Origin: an uncultured Prevotellaceae bacterium
Lineage (GTDB): Bacteria; Bacteroidota; Bacteroidia; Bacteroidales; Bacteroidaceae
Direction of reading: 5' to 3'
Length of the DNA: 64,000 nt
Assembly (NCBI GenBank): GCA_902767775.1
Contig: CACXIP010000002.1
Location: forward strand, 186,001-250,000
Part shown: positions 1-7,255 of the stretch, piece after piece
Position numbering within the stretch: the stretch's first letter is position 1
How the letters are laid out: every line of letters starts with the position of its first letter
Program-made: the position numbers and the translations under genes
Notes under the pieces: model-generated
Seen by the model: only the letters and a program-made list of their open reading frames with translations
The model's database searches: none
Told to the model about the DNA's origin: nothing

Positions 1-1113
1 CACGGTGGCGATGTAGATGTCAAGACCGCCCATGCCGGGCAGACCGTTTGAGGAATAGTATAGGTCGCCATTGGGACGGAACGTGGGGAACATCTCGTCG
101 CCCGCTGTGTTAATCGATGGACCGAGGTTCTCCACTCCGCCCAGACCAGAGGTGGTCAGCCTGACACGCCAGATGTCCAGACCGCCTTCGCCTCCGGGCA
201 TGTCGGAACAGAAATAGAGCCATTCCCCGTCGGGTGATACGGCGGGATGGGCATAACTCGACAATGTGTCGCGGGTGAGCTCCACATCACTGGGCTTTCC
301 CCATGAGGCATCACTGCGGTTGGATTTCAAAATCTTGGCATAACGGGGGTAGGAGGGGTCTGATGAGCATTGGGTGAGATACATCTCGCGCTCATCACTG
401 CTGAAACAGCAGGCGCCTTCGTCGTATTGGCTGTTCAGACCGGATTCCACACGCTGGGGCTTTCCCCATTTTCCCTTGTCGTCTTTCTGCGAAAAGAAGA
501 TGTCACCGTTCTTCGTGCCGGTGATGCCGCTCAACTCATCGCCCTCTGCCTCGTTGCGGGTGGAGGTGAAATAGAGCTGGTCGTGGTCCTCGCCCATCAG
601 CATGGGGGAATAGTCGGCGCGGCGTGAGTTGAACACCTCCATGCGCTTCACGGAATAGCGCGAACCGTCTTCCTTCAGCTTGGGGGCTGAAATGGCAGAT
701 TCAAGACCATTCTTGGCAAGAATGTTGTCGGGCATGGAGTCGAGGGCGATTCGGAATTCTTCGGCTGCCTCCTTGTAGTTGCCGTTTTTCATCAGCTGGC
801 GGGCAAACGACAAATGGGTCTCACCATCGTCTTGCTTGTATCTGATGACATTGCGGAAGGCGGCTATCGCTTTTTGGGTGGAGTTGATTTTGTCGTAGCA
901 GAAGGCCATCTTCTTGGCTATCTGACCTCGTTTGGCTCGCTCTTTGGCGGGGGTCTTCGAGTAGGCTGTCTTGTACTCGGAGGAGGCATCATAATACTCT
1001 CCCAAGGCAAGAAATTTCTCACCTCGCTTCAGATTGCGGTCTGTTCCACATGAGAACAGCGCCAAAAGAATGGCCAGCATGATGGCTTGCTTGCAAAATG
1101 GACTCTTCATCAT
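1..1113 (-). CDS. TPR / PD40 beta-propeller lipoprotein, PorE-like, partial
   Basis: The gene reads leftward and runs off the window, so only about 371 N-terminal codons are seen. The start is one of two adjacent ATGs (1113 or 1110). A signal peptide ends in the lipobox LFSC, so the protein should be a lipoprotein. Next comes a tetratricopeptide-like stretch (LKRGEKFLALGEYYDASSEY and following, about residues 30-130), then PD40/WD40-like propeller blades, with repeated elements such as DYSPMLMGEDHDQLYFTS and PAVSPDGEWLYFCSD. This order is that of PorE of the type IX secretion system and related OmpA-family proteins, which continue with a carboxypeptidase-regulatory domain and an OmpA C-terminus; those parts would lie outside the window. 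Other TPR-PD40-OmpA proteins cannot be excluded. Confidence 0.7.
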   Translation of the reverse strand, partial: MMKSPFCKQAIMLAILLALFSCGTDRNLKRGEKFLALGEYYDASSEYKTAYSKTPAKERAKRGQIAKKMAFCYDKINSTQKAIAAFRNVIRYKQDDGETHLSFARQLMKNGNYKEAAEEFRIALDSMPDNILAKNGLESAISAPKLKEDGSRYSVKRMEVFNSRRADYSPMLMGEDHDQLYFTSTRNEAEGDELSGITGTKNGDIFFSQKDDKGKWGKPQRVESGLNSQYDEGACCFSSDEREMYLTQCSSDPSYPRYAKILKSNRSDASWGKPSDVELTRDTLSSYAHPAVSPDGEWLYFCSDMPGGEGGLDIWRVRLTTSGLGGVENLGPSINTAGDEMFPTFRPNGDLYYSSNGLPGMGGLDIYIATV

Positions 1114-1156
1114 TATATTATATAACGATTCGCCGGCCGATTTATTGTTGGTGTGC

Positions 1157-2440
1157 CTAAATCTTGTCCAATGCCTGGCGGATGTCGTCGAGGATGTCGT
1201 CCACATCCTCAATGCCTACCGACAGACGGATAAGGTCGGGGGCGACACCGGCCTCACGCAACTGCTCGTCCGACAGCTGGCGGTGGGTATGGCTGGCGGG
1301 ATGCAGCACACAGGTGCGGGCATCGGCGACATGGGTAACAATGTTGATCATCTCAAGGGAGTCCATAAACTGGATGGCGGTCTCACGGCTGCCTTTAAGT
1401 CCAAAGGCGATGACGCCGCACGAACCGTTGGGCAGGTATTTCTGTCCAAGGGCGTAATAATGGTCGCTGGGCAGACCGCAGTAGTGTACCCATGCCACTC
1501 GGTCATCACCGCTCAGAAACTCTGCCACACGTTGGGCATTGGAGCAATGGCGGGCCATCCTCAGATGTAAGGTCTGCAATCCAAGGTTGAGCAGGAAGGA
1601 GTTTTGGGGAGCGGGGATGCTGCCCAGGTCACGCATCAGTTGTGCCACCAACTTGGTGGTGTACCCCATCTTGCCAAACGCCTTGACGTAGGTCAGACCA
1701 TGATACGACTCGTCGGGAGTGGTCAGGCCGGGGAACTTCTCGGCATGGGCCATCCAGTCGAAATTGCCGCTGTCCACTACGGCTCCGCCTACTTGGGTGG
1801 CCATGCCGTCCATATATTTGGTGGTGGAATGGGTCACGATGTCGGCGCCCCATTCAAAGGGACGGCAGTTGATGGGGGTGGCGAAGGTGTTGTCCACAAT
1901 GAGGGGGACACCGTTCTTGTGGGCTATCCTCGCGAATTTCTCTATGTCGAGGACGGCACAGCCGGGGTTGGAGATGGTCTCGCCAAACAAGGCCTTGGTA
2001 TTGGGACGGAATGCCTGCTGAATCTCTTCCTCACTGGCTTCGGGGGACACGAAGGTGCATTCGATGCCGAGTTTCTTCAGGGTCACGCCAAACAGGTTGA
2101 AGGTGCCGCCGTAAATCTCATTCGAGGTGACAACATGGTCGCCTGCCTCACAGATGTTGAACAGGGCATAGAAATTGGCGGCCTGACCGCTGGAGGTGAG
2201 CACGCAACCCACACCGCCTTCAAGGGCGGCTATCTTGGCTGCTACTGCGTCGTTGGTGGGATTCTGAAGGCGGGTGTAGAAATAGCCTTCTTTTTTCAGG
2301 TCAAACAACTGGGCCATCTCGTCAGAGTCGTCATACTTAAAGGTGGTGCTCTGGATGATGGGCAACTCAATGGGTTCTCCGTTCTTGGCCTTGTATCCTG
2401 CATGGATGCAGAGGGAGGCCCTTCTCAAATTCTTTTTCAC
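1157..2440 (-). CDS. metY: O-acetylhomoserine sulfhydrylase (PLP-dependent)
   Basis: This Cys/Met-metabolism PLP enzyme would make homocysteine from O-acetylhomoserine and sulfide, in the cytoplasm. The family pattern is clear: an N-terminal NGEPIELPIIQSTTF, the PLP-phosphate-binding SSGQAAN, DNTFATP, and the Schiff-base lysine in HSTTKYMDGMAT. A GTG start at 2440 (VKKNLRRASL...) gives 427 aa, normal for MetY. The frame stays open upstream to 2605, but a promoter TATCTTTG lies at 2466-2459, so the upstream ATGs would lie outside the transcript. The gene is transcribed alone, and a perfect palindrome overlaps its promoter. Cystathionine gamma-synthase or a related lyase is the main alternative; the insert-rich sequence and length favour MetY. 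Confidence 0.88.
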   Translation of the reverse strand: MKKNLRRASLCIHAGYKAKNGEPIELPIIQSTTFKYDDSDEMAQLFDLKKEGYFYTRLQNPTNDAVAAKIAALEGGVGCVLTSSGQAANFYALFNICEAGDHVVTSNEIYGGTFNLFGVTLKKLGIECTFVSPEASEEEIQQAFRPNTKALFGETISNPGCAVLDIEKFARIAHKNGVPLIVDNTFATPINCRPFEWGADIVTHSTTKYMDGMATQVGGAVVDSGNFDWMAHAEKFPGLTTPDESYHGLTYVKAFGKMGYTTKLVAQLMRDLGSIPAPQNSFLLNLGLQTLHLRMARHCSNAQRVAEFLSGDDRVAWVHYCGLPSDHYYALGQKYLPNGSCGVIAFGLKGSRETAIQFMDSLEMINIVTHVADARTCVLHPASHTHRQLSDEQLREAGVAPDLIRLSVGIEDVDDILDDIRQALDKI

Positions 2441-2458
2441 GTTATTAAAAATTTTCTG

Positions 2459-2466
2459 CAAAGATA
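2459..2466 (-). promoter_or_regulatory. -7 promoter element of metY
   Basis: TATCTTTG on the minus strand matches the Bacteroidota -7 element TAnnTTTG. The nearest upstream TTTG is 23 nt away, slightly longer than usual. It lies about 20 nt from the GTG at 2440, which decides the metY start. Confidence 0.65.
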
Positions 2467-2490
2467 GTGCAAAATTCCGATTAAGCGAGC

Positions 2491-2515
2491 AAAATGCAAA
2501 TTTAATTTGCATTTT
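2491..2515. promoter_or_regulatory. Perfect 25-bp palindrome over the metY upstream promoter region
   Basis: The two 12-bp arms AAAATGCAAATT and AATTTGCATTTT are exact reverse complements around one central base. The palindrome covers the region where the -33 element of the metY promoter should lie. It may be an operator for a dimeric regulator; a dispersed REP-like palindrome is the alternative. Confidence 0.55.
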
Positions 2516-2726
2516 CGAGCGAGAGGAATTTATCCAAATCGAGAGTAATGCCAAACAAAATACGAAGTTTTTGCCGCCGCATCGTTCTGTATGAGGGGGA
2601 GTCAAATATAATGAACGACTTGAGAAAAGAACGCCGTGAGCCGAATGGAGCTCCCCTCCCCACGCGTGGGGAGGGGTTGGGGTGGGGAATCATTTTCCTG
2701 AAAAACAAGAAATTACATACCCCACC

Positions 2727-2735
2727 TTCATGGGA
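2727..2735. repeat. Left target-site duplication of the IS
   Basis: TTCATGGGA directly precedes the left inverted repeat and recurs directly after the right one. Confidence 0.93.
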
Positions 2736-2829
2736 CTAATCTTTATACACAATTCCATAACCGCCTGGAAACCAATAATTTATTAACATTAATTTTGTAA
2801 AATAATTTCGTTGTGTAAAATATTTTTAC

Positions 2830-2837
2830 TATCTTTG
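2830..2837 (+). promoter_or_regulatory. -7 promoter element of the transposase gene
   Basis: TATCTTTG lies inside the IS, 20 nt after a TTTC, so the element carries its own Bacteroidota-type promoter. A short GGAGG-AGA-CCTCC inverted repeat follows in the leader. Confidence 0.6.
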
Positions 2838-2916
2838 TTGGTATGTATCTCCAAATTTCAGCGGTATAGGAGGAGACCTCCGAATCTCCCGCCGTTTACA
2901 AAATCTAACACTTGAT

Positions 2917-4260
2917 ATGGTAAAGAATCAAACATGCGTGATAAACAGGTGCTGCAAGAGCCATAAGGAACGCATAGGGGCCTACAGGCTTCTTGACAAC
3001 GACAGCTGGGGTGTCGAGGATGTTGTGGGTACCATGGCCTCAGTCTGTTCGGAGAATGCCAAGGGCCGGTCGCACGTGCTCTGCATAGAAGACACCTCCG
3101 AGCTGAACTACGACAATATCTCCGGCCGCCTCCGTTCCGATGACCCCGACTTCGGTCCTGGCACGGAGGAGAGCATGAGTTACAGCATCTTCGTCCACCC
3201 CTGCCTGGTGGTCGACGAGTGCAGCCTCACGCCGCTGGGCTTCTCCCACGTCGACATATGGAGCCGCGCCCGCGACCGTTCCTGCATCCCCGACCGCCAC
3301 GTTCGCCCGTTGGAGGAGAAGGAGTCCTACAAGTGGGCGAAGGGTGCGGAGATGTCGGTCGCCTCCCTGCCCCCGGAGGTCCCCAAGACCGTGGTCTGCG
3401 ACCGCGAGGGCGACACCTATGAGACGATGGCCCGCATCAAGGCGTGCGGCTGCGACTTCCTCATACGCTCCCACTTCAACAGGCATTCCAGCGACGGCCA
3501 CCCCATATGGGGGAAGATGCTGGAGTCCGAGCCCGCCTGTACCTACGAGATGGTGGTCAAGCGCAAGGGAGAGGCTACCAGGACCGCGCTGATGGAGCTG
3601 AGATGGGAGCGGTTCGACGTCAAGTGCCCGAGGAGGGGCTCCGGCGGGTACCCCAAGACAACCGCCGTGACATGCGTGTACACAAGGGAAGTTCCAGGAA
3701 CAGCCCCCAAGGGCACGGAGCCCGTGGAGTGGAAGCTGCTTACCTCCCATGAGGTCGGCGGCATAGAGGAGGCCATGCGGATAGTCCGCTGGTACAGACT
3801 CAGATGGATGATCGAGGAGGTTTTTGCAGTCATCAAATCCCGTGGCATGGATGTGGGTGACGCCCAGTTGGAAAGCGGTAAGGCCATGAAGAAACTCGTC
3901 ATCTTGTCCCTTTATGCGGCATGGGCAATCATGGTCGCAAAAACGGCACTGGACGCCAAGAGTGAGGACATGCCCGCAAGCATCATCTTCTCAGAACGCC
4001 AGATTTTGACCCTGAATGCTATCATGGGCTATCTGCATGCGCAGTCACCCAGGGCGAAGGATGGGAAGAATCCCTACCTCAAGCAGTCCATGCCATGGGC
4101 GGCGTGGATACTGGCAAGATTGGGAGGATGGAGCGGATACGAGAAAGCACACGGCAGGCCGGGGTACAAGACGCTAAGTAAGGGCCTCGACAAATTTTAT
4201 ACCTGGCATCTTGCCAGAACCAGCTGCGACCCACAACAAAAAGATGTGTATAAAGATTAG
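2917..4260 (+). CDS. IS4-family transposase, Tn5-like DDE type
   Basis: This 447-aa DDE transposase of the Tn5/IS50 branch of IS4 cuts and pastes its own element. The three catalytic positions can be placed: the first Asp in LCIEDTSELNY (about residue 50), the second in VVCDREGDTYE (about 168), and Glu in the YREK signature YRLRWMIEEVFAVIK (about 290-305), with Tyr, Arg, Glu and Lys correctly spaced. The stop codon TAG is formed by the last three bases of the right inverted repeat. The frame is intact and the inverted repeats match perfectly, so the element could be active. Its GC-rich codon use in the first 800 bases differs from most neighbouring genes, which fits recent transfer. It is shorter at the N-terminus than Tn5 transposase, perhaps lacking part of the end-binding domain. 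Confidence 0.93.
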   Translation: MVKNQTCVINRCCKSHKERIGAYRLLDNDSWGVEDVVGTMASVCSENAKGRSHVLCIEDTSELNYDNISGRLRSDDPDFGPGTEESMSYSIFVHPCLVVDECSLTPLGFSHVDIWSRARDRSCIPDRHVRPLEEKESYKWAKGAEMSVASLPPEVPKTVVCDREGDTYETMARIKACGCDFLIRSHFNRHSSDGHPIWGKMLESEPACTYEMVVKRKGEATRTALMELRWERFDVKCPRRGSGGYPKTTAVTCVYTREVPGTAPKGTEPVEWKLLTSHEVGGIEEAMRIVRWYRLRWMIEEVFAVIKSRGMDVGDAQLESGKAMKKLVILSLYAAWAIMVAKTALDAKSEDMPASIIFSERQILTLNAIMGYLHAQSPRAKDGKNPYLKQSMPWAAWILARLGGWSGYEKAHGRPGYKTLSKGLDKFYTWHLARTSCDPQQKDVYKD

Positions 4261-4269
4261 TTCATGGGA
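4261..4269. repeat. Right target-site duplication of the IS
   Basis: TTCATGGGA, identical to 2727-2735, begins at the base after the right inverted repeat. Confidence 0.93.
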
Positions 4270-4329
4270 GGGGAGTTGCTGGCGCACAAGGTTTTTCCTT
4301 TTTGGCACACCCTGCCATCTCAATATTCC

Positions 4330-5112
4330 CTATCTGCTCATCCAATACTTGCGCTCCTCATCATCCATCAGCTCTATGGCATAGCGGAGCGTGGTGCGGT
4401 GCATCTCATGAACATGCAGACTGAGAAAATTGCGCAGGAGATCCATGCTGACACGCTTGCCCATCTCGCGCAACATCCATCCCACAGCCTTGTGCATCAG
4501 GTCATGAGGATGCCGCAGGTGGTATTCCGCATAGCGCAGACACCATGAGGGGTCACCCTGCTGGGAGGTCTTCCATGAGCAGACGATGCTCATGCGCTGC
4601 TTCCAAAGGTTGTCGCTCGCTGCCAACTGGTCGAGAATCTGAAACTTATAGTCAGTATGTAGGGCAAGTTCCCCGTTACCGCCAAGGTAGGTGGGCAACA
4701 AGAGCCAATGGCCAAGTATCTTGTGTACCGACAAGTCCACCAAATCCCAGTTGTTGGCTTGTTCGGCATAATGAAGGTACATGGTCACTATCTCATCGCG
4801 TTTGCGGGCAGCTTCTTTGTCGTTGATAAGACGTTTCTTCGCATTTTTCTCAAACTGGGAAACAAGCAGGAGCAGACCACACAGCCTCACCTCATGCCAG
4901 CGGCTCATCAGCAGTTCGGGAATGTCATCCAGTGTCACATCGTTAGCCACAGCCTTCACCACTTCGCGTGTCTGGGGTACTTTGAGCCCTAAAAACTCGT
5001 CTCCGTGCCCATATTCTCCGGGGGCGGTCTTGAAGAAGCGTATGAGTATTTGCCGCTGTGCCTCGTTGCGCTGCGACTCCATAAAACTGATGATTTCCTT
5101 CGTTTTGGTCAT
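4330..5112 (-). CDS. AlkD-like DNA alkylation repair protein
   Basis: The 260-aa protein is a HEAT-like repeat DNA glycosylase of the AlkC/AlkD family, which removes bulky or cationic N3- and N7-alkylated purines from DNA. Family marks are the N-terminal GLKVPQTREV, the central NNWDLVDLS, which carries the Trp and Asp that form the active-site cleft in AlkD, and the C-terminal HDLMHKAVGWMLREMGKR, which is nearly diagnostic. No signal peptide is present, as expected for a cytoplasmic enzyme. It is monocistronic. A TACTTTTG at 5153-5146 upstream can serve as the -7 element, but no good -33 is seen. The 3' end lies just beyond the decayed edge of MITE copy 1. Confidence 0.9.
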   Translation of the reverse strand: MTKTKEIISFMESQRNEAQRQILIRFFKTAPGEYGHGDEFLGLKVPQTREVVKAVANDVTLDDIPELLMSRWHEVRLCGLLLLVSQFEKNAKKRLINDKEAARKRDEIVTMYLHYAEQANNWDLVDLSVHKILGHWLLLPTYLGGNGELALHTDYKFQILDQLAASDNLWKQRMSIVCSWKTSQQGDPSWCLRYAEYHLRHPHDLMHKAVGWMLREMGKRVSMDLLRNFLSLHVHEMHRTTLRYAIELMDDEERKYWMSR

Positions 5113-5227
5113 GATTATTAGGTGATAATGTGACTAACCGTTTGACAAAAGTAGGCAAATTATGCGATATATACTCCTTCTTTTGTTAAAATTTGCCAAA
5201 CCTACTATGGTTTCGGAGTTTTTTTCT

Positions 5228-5235
5228 TATCTTTG
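5228..5235 (+). promoter_or_regulatory. Possible -7 element of the GH73-LysM gene
   Basis: TATCTTTG lies about 98 nt before the ATG at 5333. No well-spaced TTTG is found upstream, so only the -7 half is supported. Confidence 0.45.
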
Positions 5236-5332
5236 TTCCCACTATTTCCTAACCGGCGTGATGCCGAGTACCTAAATCTCACTTATTTCAACCATTTCAG
5301 CCAGCATAAGGCTGTTTTTCCAGATTGATAGG

Positions 5333-6262
5333 ATGATGAAAAGAACTATTGTAATGGCATTGTGCCTTTTTCTGATTACTGTTTCTGCATCCGCTCAGGT
5401 GAAGTGGAATGCGGAGTATCAGGCATATATCGACCAATATAAGGATATCGCCATTGAGGAGATGGCCAATTATCGCATACCTGCCAGCATCACTCTTGCA
5501 CAAGGACTGCTTGAGAGTGGAGCGGGCAAGAGCTATCTGTCGCGCTGCGGAAACAACCATTTCGGCATCAAGAGCCATGGATGGCTGGGACGCACCATCA
5601 AGCATGATGACGACAAGAAACAGGAGAGCTTCAGGGCATACGACAGCCCGCGTGAAAGCTACGAGGACCACAGCCGCTTCATAGCCAACAGGGAACGGTA
5701 TCAACGGCTCTTCTCGCTCAATATCACCGACTACCGCGGATGGGCAAATGGACTGAAGCAATGCGGATATGCCACCAATCCCAAATACGCACAACGGCTC
5801 ATCAGCATTATCGAGACCTATCAGCTCTATAAGTACGACACCATGTCGCCTGCCCGTAAGATGATGGCGGTGGAGAACAAAGTGGAGACGCCTGTCAGCA
5901 AGAGGGCGGTCTTCACGGTGCATCCCATCAAGTCCTACAATCAGAATTACTATGTCTATGCACGTCGTGGCGACTCTTTCGAGTCCATCGGCAAGGAGGT
6001 GGGAGTGTCTGCTTCCAACCTGGCAAAATACAATGAGCGCGATGCTGATGATGCTTTGAGAGAGGGCGATGTGGTCTACCTGCGCAAAAAACAGAAGAAA
6101 GCCGACAGACGTTACCGCGACTATCGCCATGAGGTCAAGCAGGGCGAGAGCATGTACACCATCGCTCAGACCTATGGCATGAGACTTTCCAGTCTCTATA
6201 AGCTCAATCATCTCGACCCCGACTACGCCATCCAGGTCGGCGACCAACTGAGGGTCTACTGA
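5333..6262 (+). CDS. Secreted GH73 glucosaminidase with two LysM domains
   Basis: The 309-aa protein has a signal peptide (MMKRTIVMALCLFLITVSASA, about residues 1-21). A GH73 (FlgJ/LytG-type) glucosaminidase domain follows at about 25-165, with the catalytic Glu in LAQGLLESGAGKS and the typical NHFGIK. LysM domains lie at about 200-245 and 260-309, the second starting RHEVKQGESMYTIAQ. It should cleave the N-acetylglucosaminyl bond of peptidoglycan in the periplasm or outside the cell, with LysM holding it on the glycan. The reading frame could begin at either of two adjacent Mets. It converges on kdsB, and the two share a terminator hairpin. Confidence 0.9.
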   Translation: MMKRTIVMALCLFLITVSASAQVKWNAEYQAYIDQYKDIAIEEMANYRIPASITLAQGLLESGAGKSYLSRCGNNHFGIKSHGWLGRTIKHDDDKKQESFRAYDSPRESYEDHSRFIANRERYQRLFSLNITDYRGWANGLKQCGYATNPKYAQRLISIIETYQLYKYDTMSPARKMMAVENKVETPVSKRAVFTVHPIKSYNQNYYVYARRGDSFESIGKEVGVSASNLAKYNERDADDALREGDVVYLRKKQKKADRRYRDYRHEVKQGESMYTIAQTYGMRLSSLYKLNHLDPDYAIQVGDQLRVY

Positions 6263-6333
6263 TTCATTTAGGGGTAATGGCTTAACTTCAAAGCTAAGCG
6301 TTCACTTCTTTGACTACTTAACTACTTGAATAA

Positions 6334-6370
6334 AAAAATACCTGAGCTCAAATCGTGCTCAGGTATTTTT
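6334..6370. terminator. Bidirectional terminator between GH73-LysM and kdsB
   Basis: The 14-bp perfect stem AAAAATACCTGAGC / GCTCAGGTATTTTT has a 9-nt loop and gives a U-run in both directions. The right arm lies inside the last codons of kdsB and the loop holds its stop codon. Confidence 0.85.
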
Positions 6371-7088
6371 CTGCTTTCTCCAAATCTTCGGGCGTGTCGA
6401 TGCCTACCGTCTCTTGGTTGGTCAGGCCCACACGGATGCGGTAGCCGTTCTGCAACCAGCGCAACTGCTCGAGGCTCTCGGCTTTCTCCAGCGACGACTG
6501 GGGCAGTCGGGTCACTTCCCGCAGCACTTCCGTGCGGTAGGCATAAAGACCGAGATGCTTCAGGAAGGGATATTGGCTCAGCCATTCCTTACGGTCCACA
6601 CCCCTGACAAAGGGTATCACACTGCGGCTGAAATAGAGGGCGAAACCGCGGTTGTCGACAACAATCTTCGGGGAGTTGGGATTCTCCACGGTATCCATGC
6701 TGTCGAATGGCTTGCCCAATGTGGCTATCTGTGTCTCCGGGGCGTCAAAACAACGGCAGAGCGTGATAATCTGCTCCGGGTGGATGAACGGTTCGTCGCC
6801 TTGCACGTTCACCACTACGTCGTAGTCGCCGCCAATCTTCTCTACAGCCTCGGCAATGCGGTCGGTGCCGCTCTTGTGGTCGGCTGAGGTCATGACGACA
6901 CGGCCGCCAAAGGCTTCCACTGCATTGTAGATGCGCTCATCATCGGTGGCTACATAGCAGTCGCTGAGCACCGACGACACTTTCTCGTATACCCTTTCTA
7001 TCACGGTCTTGCCGCCGAGCATCGCCAATGGCTTGCCCGGGAAACGCGTCGACGCATAGCGGGCGGGGATGATTCCAATAACTTTCAT
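6348..7088 (-). CDS. kdsB: 3-deoxy-manno-octulosonate cytidylyltransferase
   Basis: The 246-aa enzyme activates KDO with CTP to CMP-KDO for lipid A/core assembly in the cytoplasm. The N-terminal nucleotide-binding motif IIPARYASTRFPGKPL, the KVSSVLSDCYVATDDERI region and VVNVQGDEPFIHPEQI are all characteristic. Length matches the family (about 245-255 aa). The ATG at 7088 places the motif at residue 5, as usual. The last codons form one arm of the terminator shared with the convergent GH73 gene. Upstream (7089-7255) is a 167-bp gap holding low-complexity AAATCTCAAA-type repeats and a TTGTCG...CGACAA inverted pair, with no gene. Confidence 0.96.
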   Translation of the reverse strand: MKVIGIIPARYASTRFPGKPLAMLGGKTVIERVYEKVSSVLSDCYVATDDERIYNAVEAFGGRVVMTSADHKSGTDRIAEAVEKIGGDYDVVVNVQGDEPFIHPEQIITLCRCFDAPETQIATLGKPFDSMDTVENPNSPKIVVDNRGFALYFSRSVIPFVRGVDRKEWLSQYPFLKHLGLYAYRTEVLREVTRLPQSSLEKAESLEQLRWLQNGYRIRVGLTNQETVGIDTPEDLEKAEKYLSTI

Positions 7089-7255
7089 AATCTCAAAATC
7101 TTAATGTCCCGTATGCTGCTGTATCACAGCAGCCGGCGTAGCTTAAATCTCAATTGTCGTGCAAACTGAGTGCAGACGAAAGCTTGCTTTCAGTATGCCG
7201 AGGTGCAGCCGACAATCAAGCGTAAATCTTAAATCTCAAATCTCAAACCTCAAAC

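Larger units (their letters stand above)
2736..4260 (+). mobile_element. IS4-family (Tn5/IS50-like) insertion sequence, complete
   Basis: The ends are defined by a 16-bp perfect terminal inverted repeat, CTAATCTTTATACACA, at 2736-2751 and as its complement at 4245-4260. The 9-bp direct repeat TTCATGGGA at 2727-2735 and 4261-4269 is the target-site duplication; 9 bp is usual for IS50-type elements. The element is 1525 bp and carries one transposase gene. The uninterrupted target can be seen at 41289-41495. Confidence 0.95.
2595..4312. repeat. MITE-like repeat, copy 1, split by an insertion sequence
   Basis: The flanks 2595-2735 and 4261-4312 together form a sequence nearly identical to 41289-41495, including a GC-rich hairpin CTCCCCTCCCCACGCG...GGGGAGGGG. 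Its ends (GGGGGAGTCAAA and TTTGGCACACCC) are decayed forms of the inverted repeats seen intact in copy 2. It lacks about 22 bp present in copy 2. The IS at 2736-4260 lies inside it. Confidence 0.8.

Noticed and set aside
1604-2467. Long plus-strand ORF opposite metY
   Set aside because: Shadow of the metY codons; many similar long antisense ORFs occur opposite every GC-rich gene here (for example 16109-16741 and 62316-63092).
2441-2605. 55-codon N-terminal extension of MetY
   Set aside because: It covers the promoter and the palindrome; the GTG at 2440 gives the normal family length.
2548-2739. Small protein with LRKERREPNGAPLPTRGEG, also at 41296 onward
   Set aside because: It lies in both copies of the MITE-like repeat; similarity is explained by the repeat itself, with no sign of selection on codons.
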